Program-made: the position numbers and the translations under genes | The notes under the pieces: model-generated | Seen by the model: the letters and a program-made list of their open reading frames with translations, nothing else | What the model was told of the DNA's origin: nothing | Databases searched by the model: none | Shown: piece by piece, positions 23,736-36,055 of the stretch | Layout of the letters: the number at the start of each line of letters is the position of its first letter | How positions within the stretch are numbered: position 1 is the stretch's first letter | Assembly (NCBI GenBank): GCA_030737875.1 | Contig: CM060915.1 | Location: 572,988,577 to 573,052,576 of the forward strand | Direction: 5' to 3' | Length of the DNA: 64,000 nucleotides | DNA from: Allium sativum | Lineage: Eukaryota > Streptophyta > Magnoliopsida > Asparagales > Amaryllidaceae

Positions 23736-24244
23736 TATTTTTATAAAGAAGGTGTGTTCGTAGATTTAATCCGAGAGTCGCGAAAGCAATATTTAAAGTT
23801 GTGAGCTCTGGCTATTTCAAAGTTAAGAATGTCGTTCAGTTAAGGTCTGAGAGGTAATTATACCCCAACTTGACTGACTGCATTATTGACGGAGAAATGG
23901 TTAAGGCTCGATAGCAAGGGTTGGTTAGTGATATCATTAGTTAACGAATGATTTATGATTTGAGTGATAATAACGATGTTTATAACATCAGTTAATTCAA
24001 AGGATTTAGAAATGTTTTCTAACTGGAGTAAAAGATATTTTCTCAATAAAGGAAATATATATATTGGAAATGTTTCCAATAATCAAGAGAGAAAATAGAG
24101 CTTTGAAAGAACACGAAAGGTGGAAAATGGGAATTGGAAATGATAATGTAATAAAGAACTGATATAAAAAGGGCCCAGTGTTGTTTGATGCTTGATTGAT
24201 AGAATTTCCATTTGGAAATAGGACCGTTGATTGTATGGATGTTT

Positions 24245-24274
24245 CTTTGATAGTTAAAACACCGACTATCAAAG
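24245..24274. repeat. Perfect 10-bp stem-loop followed by a T-rich run
   Basis: CTTTGATAGT and ACTATCAAAG enclose ten bases (TAAAACACCG), followed by TTTTATTTTTTAT. Second copy at 31283-31312. It could act in transcript 3'-end formation; this is a guess. Confidence 0.75.
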
Positions 24275-25693
24275 TTTTATTTTTTATATACCTCCGTTGT
24301 CAATATGGAGAGACCGGGATCAGATTGGATATCTGAAAACCACTCCGTATTGGCGTAAGCATTATGAAGCAACTTATGCTGAAGAAAATTTGAAGACGGA
24401 GTTATGCAAGGGCTATTCTGTTTACGGGATAGTGCCTTCGGTTTGTCCAGACCCAGGACAACTTGTATGGACGAGTGTCTGACAGAGTATTTCCAAAGGG
24501 GGTTACGTACGTTGATTCCTTCAAACGTACGAAGTTGGTGGCATAGAAGGGAAACTTCTTTAGCCTGACAATCTGAGTATTTTTGTGGGAATCAATCAGT
24601 GATTTCCGATGGATCTGATGATGTGGCATTCAAAGAAATGGTGGCCAGATGTTCTGGAAGATAATTCAAACCTCAAGCCTCACAACCCGGAATTGGACAA
24701 AAATCGGGCAGGCAGCATGGCTATGTGGGTCGCACCCATTAGGATGTATGATCACCTATCTAGAGAAATTCCTTTTGTTCTTAAATCTATCGATGCTGTC
24801 CCTTATCGGGAGACGGTTGCTGATCCCAACCGTTGGTGATATACATTCGATACACTCAAGCGAAATGAGTGGTCGGTCATGTGTGGGCCGGTTGCAAGAT
24901 GTTCTTGTTGAACCCAGTGTATTTGCCTCCAGAGATACACGTTCGGAAGGTGGTCCCATACCTTGTCAAGTTGGAATCCAATCTCCAATAAGTGCCTGCG
25001 AGTTTGATTGTATATTATATATGTAGAGCGTGAGATGCAAGCGTTCTACTAGATTTTAATTACTTGTGATTAGACATTATTATAATATCAGATAATATAT
25101 GATTTCCAAAGTGTTTTGGGTTATCGTAAGGTAAAAACCATCCGTGTTTATGTGTGGATCGGTCTTACGATTATCATTTCTTTCGAAAAGATTTTGAAAG
25201 TTAAACAAATGGTTGGAGTTTACTCACACCAGTCCCATGACTGACCCAGAGTTTATTTTGTTTGTTTTCCCTAAACTCTTGGGTGCCCAAATTTGTATGG
25301 GCAGTCAAGTAGTCAGGATTTTACAGATTCACCTGGAGAAGATTGAAGCAGGAGGCTTCACCAGTTAGCTATAGACTATCATATTTTCCGCTGTGTACTA
25401 TGTTGTATCTGGAAACAGGTGGTTATAACTGTTCCAGGGATAATCGTTGTGCTCTGATAATGGTATGTATATACAAATACTGATTTGTGCTTCAAAGTTA
25501 TATCATCTAATATATTTTATTCGTTCCGCTGTGAGTTTGTGATCTTCGTTTTCTCCTATTCTAATATTTCTTTCTTTCTATTTCTCATCCTCTAACTTCT
25601 TTCTAATAATGGTTCGTATTTCTGTGCAATTTGAGTTGGACGTGTGGTGTCATTAGTCGACTCAAAGGGTACGGATTTGCGGGTCGTTTCATT

Positions 25694-25705
25694 TGGTATC
25701 AGAGC
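25694..25705 (+). promoter_or_regulatory. Primer binding site of the young element, initiator Met tRNA
   Basis: TGGTATCAGAGC follows the 5' LTR end after two bases, identical to the site of the surrounding chromovirus. Confidence 0.92.
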
Positions 25706-27129
25706 TGAAGGTTGAGTGATAACCTTGGCTCTGTGGCGTGACTCAATAGAGATGGGGTTAGTAATACCCTAGATTGAGTGTGAGTGTATATATATGAGCG
25801 CGTATTTGTAGATTTGAGATAAAATTGTTTTATATTGTGTTGGCTGGTTTGTTGAGTGGTTTATGAATTCTGGTCGATACAGGATGGACAACTGTATTGA
25901 TAGGTGTTTCTAAATTCTCGAACAAAACAATTCGACGCAGTATTGTTTTAAGATGGGTAAATGATATAATTCTGCCCAAAGGATATTTTGATATAAAAAG
26001 GGATAATTTTCTGAAATTATTGAGTTGGTTGGTTGTTATTATAACCAAATGAAATCATAATACCGGAATGGTTATATAAAACCAAATTGAATTTGTATAT
26101 GAATGAGATATACAAATAAGCTAGATTGGAATTAAATTCAAACCATAAATTGGAATATAAATTCCGGATATTTTGGAAATATTCCTTGAAGTATTTTAAA
26201 GGTAATATAGCATTGGTTTGAAGAGATTTTTGAATTAGAATAATTTTAAATGTATTTTAAAGGTAATTAAGCACTGAAATCACTTCAGTGGCGAGAAAAT
26301 AATTCTGATAATGGGTCGCGACATTATCGGTATTCATTTTCAAGTTTCTGAGTGACGGATTGCTACCATAGTAATTTGGGAATGAAAATTTATTTGAAAA
26401 TGACAGGATGTTTTAGAAATTCGAATGTTTTGAATGGAGTTGATTATAAATATATGTGATTTCAAACTCATTTGAAATAAAACCCAGGAGTTTGAATTCT
26501 GAAATTGTTTAACTTGTATAAGTTGAATAAATTGGTGGAAATAAATCAAATGGATCGAAATCTAAGTTAAATGGAAATTGAAACTCAAATGGAATAAGTG
26601 GATTGATTCCTGAAGTAGAGATCAGATTTGACTTGATAGAATTGGAATGGACTAATCAGAAGTTGATTAGAGAGTTAAAGACTGGAAGTTGGACTGATTG
26701 GAAATCAGTTGGAATGGATATGCTGAGCAGATATTGAATGGAAGCAAATGCAAGAGATAGAATTATGCCCGACAAAAAGGTACATGTTTACAATATTACT
26801 TGGATTTGATGATTTTATGAGCCTATGAGGCAAGCCACTTGGCTTTTTGATTTTCTTTTGGATTGGAGAAGGCCTAGAAAGGCGAGTTGTGGTTGTACCG
26901 ATTGAGCCGTGCAGAGGAGATGCTGCCGAAATTTTTCAGAATTTAAAGTGTTAGAAAATTTTCAGAATTCTTGAAAATGTTCGTTAGTAAGAATAAATAA
27001 ATATTTTTAATTGAAATAAATTGGTCCAGTTAAACTGAAGTTAAGAAGTGAACCAAAGGGATTTGTGGATCGAGTTAATAAGGTAGGTGGTGTCTTTTCC
27101 TACCTTAGCAATTTCGAGGACGAAATTAT
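25706..27129 (+). other. Non-coding interior of the young element
   Basis: All frames are short and no gag or pol motif is present. The first 120 bases after the primer site (GAGATGGGGTTAGTAATACC and onward) resemble the matching region of the old LTR element after 46960, so this leader may carry a conserved signal such as packaging or dimerisation. The remainder is AT-rich with repeated words such as GTATTTTAAAGGTAAT (26190 and 26250). A conserved CAATTTCGAGGACGAAAT block lies just before the polypurine tract. Confidence 0.75.
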
Positions 27130-27145
27130 TTTAAGGGGGAAGGAA
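27130..27145 (+). promoter_or_regulatory. Polypurine tract of the young element
   Basis: TTTAAGGGGGAAGGAA runs up to the TG of the 3' LTR. Confidence 0.85.
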
Positions 27146-30100
27146 TGTAACGACCCGGATTTTTGGCCGTTAAATTCTGAATATTTAAATTTGTTTTAAG
27201 AATTTTAATTGAATTACATATAAGAATTTATAACGAATTTGTTTATAAAACGAATTTTGAACGTATAATATATAATATAATATAAAACGAGCTCGAAATC
27301 GCACGGCAGTTCGTAATATAGAGTTTTGAACTTCAACTGAGGTTACAGGATCCGATATAAGTCGGATTTCTGTGAAACAAGACACGTTGGAACCGTATGG
27401 ATTGTAATTTTCATATGAAAGAGAAAAATCTAGATTTCGTGTTATAATTTGTTAGTTATGGTCAAATCAAATTTTCAAATAGTCGCTATGGAAATCGCCA
27501 TTTAAATATAGGCCTTTAAAATAGCCATTTTGCAAACAGACTCAGATTTCGACGAAATCAGTTTCATTGGGACCGTATCATTAAATTATTGTACGGTGTT
27601 AAATTGCGTGGCAAACCGATGTCGTATGTGACCACGATAGCCGTAAACGCTCGTTCAGTGCAATTAAATTAATTCAACTGAATAAAGGGATATTAGAGTG
27701 TAACTTGAACAGACGATCAAATCAGGCCACGAAACCAGTTCCGGTGAGTTCGTAGCGTCGGATATAGTCAGGATAGGTATATAGTTTGTTATTTTTAGAG
27801 ATCGGCAAATTTGGTGTTCAGAAGGGCAGTGCGGTACGCGCCAAAAACAGTCTACCGGGGCAACAGTCTCAGAATACGACGAAACTAGTGCCGTTGGGTT
27901 CGTATCGAAAAGTTATTGTCGGTGTTCGCAGTTTCAAGTTGATTTGATTTATCTGGTGACCGTGAAAAATTTAAATGCGTGTTGATTTCTGGTTTTATAA
28001 AGGAAATTTTTTCATACGATGCCGGAGTTCGACGAAACTTGTCCCATTGGGTTCAGAATACCTTTTTACACCAAGAATAGCTTTTTCATCAGTAAACAGA
28101 AGTCGACGGTGTTTAATTCCACTTGATACTTCACCGCGAAGTTTTGTACAATATAAAATAACGTAAACACAAACTAGTTGATAAGATTTTTATGTGTGTA
28201 AGTCAGACACTGCGGCTAAGACTTCGAATCTACTCGTCCACTTGCGCATATTTTGAAATAGAAGGAAGAAAAGAAGAGAACCAACGTACTGATACCTAAA
28301 GCTAAATAGCAACCTAAACTCTGTCATGATGTAAGCTTTGTTTGTGCTTCACGCCATTACTAGGATCCTTGCCGACAAAGTAAATAAAAATCACAAGCCT
28401 ACCCTTTTATTTTCAGCTAACCTATTTGCCTATAAACCGTGCATGGCAAGGCAACTGCAGTTATAAATATCCAAGATTTCGATCTCCCATTCGGTTTTCA
28501 GAAACGAGAAAGATAAAAATAAAATATATATAAAGTTAAATGGAAAAATAGCTTTTCTTGTGTTGATTCGAATCTGATGCCTTCTTCCTTTTCTGGTGCT
28601 TCTCACTCTCCGCTTCGGCTTTCCACTCTGTCTCACGCTCTAGCAACCGAACTAAGAAACGCACTGATAATTCTAACAAATCCTTGATAAACTTTGAGTG
28701 CTCCAGTTTCTGGCAAGCTCAAGTGTTGACGGCAGGACGAGAGACCGCGCTTCAGGAAGGTTCGACATTGGGGTTTGAAGGCGGGTTGCTGTCATTTTCA
28801 CGGTGGATGGAGGGGAGAAGTTCGAAGAAACAGGATGGACTTTAGTCGCAGGTGAGTTCGAAATCTTTTGGAAGGGGAAACAATGTTATTGATAATGGAG
28901 TTGCCGCATTGGTTTTGGGAAATTGGAAGGTCGTGAGGGAGGGAAAAAGGAGCAGTACGGGTTTACTGTGAGGTTTCTGGGAAGGAAAATTATTGGAAGT
29001 GCAGTGCCTTCTGTTTCCAGCAAAGGAAGTGCTGAGTTCAAAACAATGGATGGATTGCTGTGTAGAATACCGGGGAAGAAGAGGGATTCCGATTCTAACG
29101 GGAAGAATGATTTTGGATTTGATTAAGACGTTAATTTCTGAAGTTGCTAAGAAGGATTAGAAAGACACGCTTACAATAAAAAAAGGGAAATGATTAAGGA
29201 AGGCCTCATGGTTTTGTTTTGTTGCGTGTGAAGGGAAAACAACCGATTGAATTCAAAACAAAGTAAAAGAGGTGATTCAAAGGGATGGACCAATACCGGT
29301 TTCGAACTGAATTGCAAACGAGGGTACGATGGTATAGGGGATTTTCAACAAAGAGAAAGGAAAAGCGTGGAAAGAAAAAAAAAAAAAGAAGGTCAAACGT
29401 TTAAAAGCAATTAACGTTTTAGTTTATTTATTAATTAGATTAATTAGAGTAACTTGAATATTCAATATCTCATACGTATATCAGCAGAATTGGACCAATT
29501 AAGTCATGATGGAATCGCAGCAATGAGGTTCACATTTTGGAACTGGTTATTACTGAGTACAAAGCTACTGGAATTCGGTATAAAAGTCAAATGCCTGTTT
29601 TAAACAAAACACAGCAGAATGGTCAACTGCAAAACAAAGTGAGTAAACTCACTCGTTTAAATTATTTTATAATGAGAAATGGTCGCTTGGTTGAATAGTT
29701 GATAAATTGCTTGATATAATCACATCGTTGATTGATTTTTTTCATTAATGCGATATTTTTGATGTTACTAACATCTGTGGATGTAGGGAAACAGGTTGGA
29801 GGGATCCAACTGGATCCCTCAACATTTTATTTACTGTTTTATTTGATGATTATATATGTTATGCTACACTATCCATGGTTGAATTTGTGTGTTTGATTTA
29901 CCCTGGCCTTAGGAACCTGGTATTTTAGATACCGTAAAATATCATCGAATGTGAAAAAGGAAATTAGAATTTAAAAGCAGAGTTTATTTCCAAATTAGAA
30001 ATAATTTCTTTTCATTGAGTTGCAAATGGAAACCTATTCCATTGGGTAAACCAAGAAAAATGTTATAAATAAAGTTATAAATTAAGTGGATCATTTACCA

Positions 30101-32728
30101 TTGGATAAAGAAAAAGGTAAGTTCAAATATGAATGTATATTTGAAAGTGAGTATCGGTTTTGAAACCAATATTTGGAAATGGATCCGAATTTAGCAAATT
30201 ACAGAGGAAAGTTTAAAGAAAGAATAAATGCTTTAAAACGAGGAAATATTTTGTAAATAAAATAAGGGGATTTATAGAAATCGAATTAAGTGATTAGAAA
30301 AATGTATAGTTTATAAATATGTTTAAAGGAGAACTTGAATTGTTTAAAATAAACAGAGTTTATAAATGAACAACGGAAGCGTGTGCGTCGCACACGGTAT
30401 TTTATTCAAAACAGCAATCATAACGCTGTTGTTATAAGAAATGCTTTTATAATCTTAAACAGCGATTATAACGCTGTCTTTGTAAGAAATGCTTTTATAA
30501 AACTAAACAGAGATTTTAGCGCCGTTGTTATAATAGATGTTGTAAATCTATACAGCAATTTTAGACGCTGTTGTTATAATAAATGTCTTGGTAAATCTAA
30601 ATAGCAATTTTAACGCTGTAGTTATAATAACTGTTTTAATAGCAATCTTAATGCTATGGTTATGATAAGTGTTCTATAATGCTAAGACAGCGGTTTTAAC
30701 GCTGTTGCTAAAAGCAATGTTTTATAAATCAAACATTTGAAGACAGCGATTATAACGTTACCGTTATAATCAATATTTTTATAAAGAAGGTGTGTTCGTA
30801 GATTTAATCCGAGAGTCGCGAAAGCAATATTTAAAGTTGTGAGCTCTGGCTATTTCAAAGTTAAGAATGTCGTTCAGTTAAGGTCTGAGAGGTAATTATA
30901 CCCCAACTTGACTGACTGCATTATTGACGGAGAAATGGTTAAGGCTCGATAGCAAGGGTTGGTTAGTGATATCATTAGTTAACGAATGATTTATGATTTG
31001 AGTGATAATAACGATGTTTATAACATCAGTTAATTCAAAGGATTTAGAAATGTTTTCTAACTGGAGTAAAAGATATTTTCTCAATAAAGGAAATATATAT
31101 ATTGGAAATGTTTCCAATAATCAAGAGAGAAAATAGAGCTTTGAAAGAACACGAAAGGTGGAAAATGGGAATTGGAAATGATAATGTAATAAAGAACTGA
31201 TATAAAAAGGGCCCAGTGTTGTTTGATGCTTGATTGATAGAATTTCCATTTGGAAATAGGACCGTTGATTGTATGGATGTTTCTTTGATAGTTAAAACAC
31301 CGACTATCAAAGTTTTATTTTTTATATACCTCCGTTGTCAATATGGAGAGACCGGGATCAGATTGGATATCTGAAAACCACTCCGTATTGGCGTAAGCAT
31401 TATGAAGCAACTTATGCTGAAGAAAATTTGAAGACGGAGTTATGCAAGGGCTATTCTGTTTACGGGATAGTGCCTTCGGTTTGTCCAGACCCAGGACAAC
31501 TTGTATGGACGAGTGTCTGACAGAGTATTTCCAAAGGGGGTTACGTACGTTGATTCCTTCAAACGTACGAAGTTGGTGGCATAGAAGGGAAACTTCTTTA
31601 GCCTGACAATCTGAGTATTTTTTGGGAATCAATCAGTGATTTCCGATGGATCTGATGATGTGGCATTCAAAGAAATGGTGGCCAGATGTTCTGGAAGATA
31701 ATTCAAACCTCAAGCCTCACAACCCGGAATTGGACAAAAATCGGGCAGGCAGCATGGCTATGTGGGTCGCACCCATTAGGATGTATGATCACCTATCTAG
31801 AGAAATTCCTTTTGTTCTTAAATCTATCGATGATGTCCCTTATCGGGAGACGGTTGCTGATCCCAACCGTTGGTGATATACATTCGATACACTCAAGCGA
31901 AATGAGTGGTCGGTCATGTGTGGGCCGGTTGCAAGATGTTCTTGTTGAACCCAGTGTATTTGCCTCTAGAGATACACGTTCGGAAGGTGGTCCCATACCT
32001 TGTCAAGTTGGAATCCAATCTCCAATAAGTGCCTGCGAGTTTGATTGTATATTATATATGTAGAGCGTGAGATGCAAGCGTTCTACTAGATTTTAATTAC
32101 TTGTGATTAGACATTATTATAATATCAGATAATATATGATTTCCAAAGTGTTTTGGGTTATCGTAAGGTAAAAACCATCCGTGTTTATGTGTGGATCGGT
32201 CTTACGATTATCATTTCTTTCGAAAAGATTTTGAAAGTTAAACAAATGGTTGGAGTTTACTCACACCAGTCCCATGACTGACCCAGAGTTTATTTTGTTT
32301 GTTTTCCCTAAACTCTTGGGTGCCCAAATTTGTATGGGCAGTCAAGTAGTCAGGATTTTACAGATTCACCTGGAGAAGATTGAAGCAGGAGGCTTCACCA
32401 GTTAGCTATAGACTATCATATTTTCCGCTGTGTACTATGTTGTATCTGGAAACAGGTGGTTATAACTGTTCCAGGGATAATCGTTGTGCTCTGATAATGG
32501 TATGTATATACAAATACTGATTTGTGCTTCAAAGTTATATCATCTAATATATTTTATTCGTTCCGCTGTGAGTTTGTGATCTTCGTTTTCTCCTATTCTA
32601 ATATTTCTTTCTTTCTATTTCTCATCCTCTAACTTCTTTCTAATAATGGTTCGTATTTCTGTGCAATTTGAGTTGGACGTGTGGTGTCATTAGTCGACTC
32701 AAAGGGTACGGATTTGCGGGTCGTTTCA
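27146..32728 (+). repeat. 3' LTR of the young element (5583 bp)
   Basis: Collinear with the 5' LTR at an offset of 7038. Differences I saw include single substitutions near 27254, 27344, 29052, 29105, 29162 and 31831, and poly-A/T length changes near 29180, 29379 and 31620. It contains the second copies of the hairpin array (30409-30773) and all stem-loops. Confidence 0.93.
30409..30773. repeat. Eight-unit hairpin array in the 3' giant LTR
   Basis: Same units as 23371-23735 with one substitution seen between the seventh and eighth hairpins (TTATAAATC for TTATGAATC). Confidence 0.85.
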
Positions 32729-32733
32729 TACAC

Positions 32734-33534
32734 CGTAGGGCCAGATACACCCTAGGGTGGACCCTGCATAGTCAACTACATTACATGATTAAGCCGTATG
32801 ACACCGACACTTGACGAGTTAGGCTTATAGGGAGCCGATCGACTAGACCGAGTAGTTGGACCTTGATTTAGGTCATCTCATGATGTTGGGCCAAACTTGG
32901 GCCAAGGGATCAATTCTTGTTTTTACTTGACATGTTAGAATGCTAGTACACCCGTGGTGCAAAACTTAACCTTGATTATGCGATGACACCTTTATCTACC
33001 TTGTTAGTTAATCATCATGCCAGTATGTTGTTATCCTTATGTTCATCTCAGCTTCTCATGCCAGTTAACTTTACTAGTTCATAGACAGATAGTAGTAGGG
33101 CTTACCAGTCTTTTTGACTGACCTGTTTTCTTTCGCCTCTTTTCTTCCGTCCCCCCCCCCCCTCAGGTCCTCAGGGTGGGAACATTGGAGCTTAGCTTGG
33201 ATCTTTCTAGCTTGCTTACTGGATTTGCTCATGTACGGGTTTGGACATTGAGCTAGCTATGGTTTATCACTTCACTTTGGGGATAGTACTTTATGTATTT
33301 CAGTTTTTCAGTTTATGCTTTTATCTAGACTTTGTTTGTTGGAAAATAATGACTAAGTACTTTATTGTAACTTAACTATGGTTTTGGAAATGCAAGTTTT
33401 ATCCGCTGCTTTACTACTCTGTTTTACTTATATGTTCTGTCTTGTGATATCTGCATGCATGTTTACCTTGTTTAAACGCCCCTCCGAAGCTAGTGTGCTT
33501 GCAAGAGTCACCCTGGCGGAGGTGGGGTGTTACA
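32734..33534 (+). repeat. 3' LTR of the chromovirus, right piece
   Basis: Collinear with about 12537-13344 of the 5' LTR, including the poly-C run (33150) and the terminal GTTACA. Followed by ATACC (33535-33539), the right target duplication of the chromovirus. Confidence 0.93.
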
Positions 33535-33589
33535 ATACCAAAAGAATAAATACATCAATCCAAGTGAACTACAATACATATGATCATCA

Positions 33590-35140
33590 ATCTCTACGTG
33601 AACGTGTCAGACGTTGACAACATCTCTCATCATCTTCATTTTCTCGACCACAACTAGGACCAGCTAATTGCTCATAGTACATCTGCACGTCAGTAAATCT
33701 CTTGCGCTCTTCCTCCAGCTATGCCTATAGTCGGGCTGCTTCCTCTGTTTGTCGACGTAGCTCACCATCATAGTAGTCTAGGCTATGCCTATTCTCTACA
33801 TATTCTATATGTATGATCCCCATATGCATATCACAAGGATCGACGTAGGATATCTGGGTCGGATCCGGATAATGATCGTGCACTAGAGGATGAAACATGT
33901 CAACATAACAGTCTGGTCCAATAGTAGCTACTGTCATGGTCCATCCAATGTGAGAAGCAACCGCCACGTGATCTAATGCACGATAACCCTAACAGTTCTG
34001 GGTAATATCCTCAACAATAGAGAGATGTATGCTGTGTCGTATAGTAGAAGGATCGATAAAATCTACCCTCGCTGCATGGTAATGATATTAGTGGAGCTAG
34101 TTAAAAATCTATGCCATAAGTCAATGTATGACTAACCGATAATAGATAAGCTCTCGGTCCACCACCAACTTCTAGGCCTCACAAAGTCTAGCTGATCTAC
34201 TGGGTAAATCACCATGGTAAGTATGAGGGTGTGGATCATCGAGAATAACATCAAAGTCGTACAACTGTCTCCAACACCTCTCACTAAGATACCAATAAGC
34301 ATCTAATGCCGACGGACAAGATATGATTGGAAATTTCCTCCAGGCAAGCATCCTAGTAATCTCTATAAAATCATCCCAAAAGATATACTTTATGAAATGG
34401 ATGTCATATAATCTGGTGTCTATACATCCTCAGATCCATCTGGTTATGGCAATCGAATACACATGACGGTATTTATTATCCCTAGGCCTTATGTTGTTCG
34501 CGATCCAAAAGAAAGATATGGAAAGAAAGTAGATTTGTCAGAATTCAAAGCGGCGAAATGAATTTGTGGTATGCTCAAAATACTAGTACTATAACAACTC
34601 CAAGAAATCAAATAATGAAAACTATGAGTCTGACTCAAAGTATCTGTATAGATACGCAAGAATAGGCGCACCCCAGTCATATAGAATAGCACCACTAAAA
34701 TGACACTCAGATATGACCTCAATAAACGCAACATCCAAACTACCGCTTGACGTGGTGAAAAACAGATTAGCAATGAGGTATAGGACAAATAATCGTGCAA
34801 GCTCCAGGTCATCATAAGGAGAGTACTGACTAAGTATGTTGTTCATGGTCGCAAGGATAGCGCTGACTCTAGTAGCACCTCTGACCTGATATGACGCATC
34901 AGAAGTATCAAGTTGAGGCAGAAGTTCATGTACAAGTGCATGATCACGCGATCAAGCATCATTGAAGGGAAGTGGTGGATGTTTGACAATTGCAACGCTA
35001 ATGCCGGTAAGCTTGAGGAAATCAAGCGGTGTAATTCCTAGATCACTGCAAGGAAAGTGGAATATGTGGATGATTTTTTATCACAGTAAAGTAATAGCCG
35101 CATACAATTGGACATCACCATGTATAATATGGTTGAGTCC
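33590..35140 (-). pseudogene. Plant mobile domain (PMD) protein, degraded
   Basis: Read on the minus strand from 35140, broken frames give IHIFHFPCSD, LGITPLDFLKLTGIS, LVHELLPQLDTSDASYQVRG, then (34846-34622) ARLFVLYLIANLFF followed by YDWGAPILAYLYRYF. Further on come SIAITRW, the segment WRQLYDFDVILDDPHPHTYH, and an 80-codon frame at 33967-33725 (VASHIGWTMTVATIGPDCYV). The order HTFHFPC … TPLDF-LTGI … LL-YL … WG-A-LA-LYR is that of the plant mobile domain, found in MAIN-like proteins and transposon-carried proteins (often labelled phosphatase 7 long form homolog). At least two frameshifts and several stops make it non-functional. It lies just right of the chromovirus, inside the older element split by it. 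Confidence 0.65.
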
Positions 35141-35959
35141 TAAAACTATATAGTAAATAATAAGGTAAACTATGAAGTGTTAAATTAATTAGTATTTTCG
35201 TTAAGATGGTCATCATGCTACCTAAGAAATAGTAAAATCCAAGGCCATGTAATAATGCTACGACTCTACCTTGTTCGCCAATTGTCCATGAAAAAAATCT
35301 AAGTGTGTTCGCTAAAGAACCACGAGAATAGATATTTCGCGATTGTTATAGTTAAATGTAATGTCAAACTATTTATTTCATATAATAAACAATTTCAATT
35401 ATTTTAATCATATATAAAAAAATACTTACAAGCAAACTCGTCGGTGTGTTGACATGTATTTCGCCTTTTAGAAGCGCATGAAAGTTGGATAGTATAAGTA
35501 ATTTTGTTGTGCTAAGGTTCAAATCCAAAAATCCATCAATGTTAGCGACTCTAATGGAAATCTATCCCATACCCCTACATGTCATTCCCCCTCGACCACC
35601 CCTTCAGCCTTAGCGATCGCGTCAACCATATTCTTCTAGCCTCCGCCTTGGTTCTTCAAATTTTCAATGGTTTCTAGGAGTCTTCTATTCCATGCTCATG
35701 GATGTACAATGCAACCCTCTGTTCTTGGTTGCTCCCTCCTACACTGCTACTATTGCCATCTCCATGCATGAACTTTTCAAGGAATTCCTTAGCATTTTAG
35801 ACATCTTTTCTAGTGTATATCTCTTAAATGGCCTTTAATTTGGGTAAAAGTTCGCAAATTTGGAATTTTTGAGGGGAAAATAGAGAATTTTTTTTGTTCT
35901 CTTGGTTGGAAAATTGGAGAAATGAGGAAGAAGGGGAAACGGGGGCAGTGGCTGGTTAG
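35141..35959. other. Spacer of the decayed element, nothing identified
   Basis: Only short frames. A minus-strand stretch near 35600-35850 is coding-like but unrecognised. Confidence 0.4.
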
Positions 35960-36055
35960 GGTAGAAATTTATAATGGCAAACACTTTTTCGTTATAAATT
36001 TATAACAGCAAAGTGTTTGCTATTATAAATTTTAACGGCAAAGATTTTTCCATTG
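35960..36055. repeat. Palindromic subterminal repeats, right edge of decayed element
   Basis: Contains TATAACAGCAAAGTGTTTGC and TTAACGGCAAAGATTTTTCC, related to the units at 6095-6230. This makes 6.0-10.3 kb plus 33.5-36.1 kb likely parts of one transposon. Confidence 0.45.

Larger units (their letters stand above)
20108..25691 (+). repeat. 5' LTR of the young element (5584 bp)
   Basis: It contains, in order, a five-unit family of CGACGAAA … TTGGG-TCGTA blocks (20325-21090), a purine-rich segment (21640-22400), several perfect stem-loops, the hairpin array (23371-23735) and a region of short open frames (24297-25026). No known protein domain is found in any frame. The 76-codon frame at 24609-24839 is present in both LTRs, but identity of such young copies is no evidence of coding. 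Confidence 0.93.
20108..32728 (+). mobile_element. Young non-autonomous LTR retrotransposon with giant (5.58 kb) LTRs
   Basis: Two direct repeats, 20108-25691 and 27146-32728, begin TGTAACGACCCGG and end CGGGTCGTTTCA. They flank only 1454 bp of interior. The flanks carry the perfect 5-bp duplication TACAC (20103-20107 and 32729-32733), and the 5' LTR of the host chromovirus shows the uninterrupted site (near 12532). A Met-tRNA primer site and a polypurine tract are in the right places. The interior has no gag or pol frame, so proteins must come from elsewhere, most likely a chromovirus with similar ends (inference). By eye I see about 14 differences between the two LTRs, so insertion is recent. 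Total length is 12.6 kb, of which 88 percent is LTR. Confidence 0.93.
10337..33534 (+). mobile_element. Tekay-like chromovirus (Ty3/gypsy LTR retrotransposon), non-functional, interrupted
   Basis: LTRs begin TGTAACAACC and end GGTGGGGTGTTACA. The element is flanked by the 5-bp direct repeat ATACC (10332-10336 and 33535-33539). Order: 5' LTR, Met-tRNA primer site, gag, protease, truncated reverse transcriptase, RNase H, integrase, chromodomain, polypurine tract, 3' LTR. The C-terminal chromodomain and LTR start sequence place it with plant chromoviruses of the Tekay/Del type. The 3' LTR is split by a younger element at 20108-32728. Without that insert it would be about 10.6 kb. Stops, frameshifts and loss of the reverse transcriptase core make it unable to move by itself. 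Confidence 0.92.

Noticed and set aside
24297..25026. Short open frames (61-125 codons) present in both giant LTRs
   Set aside because: The two LTRs are almost identical because the element is young, so shared frames show nothing; composition and overlap in several frames argue against coding.
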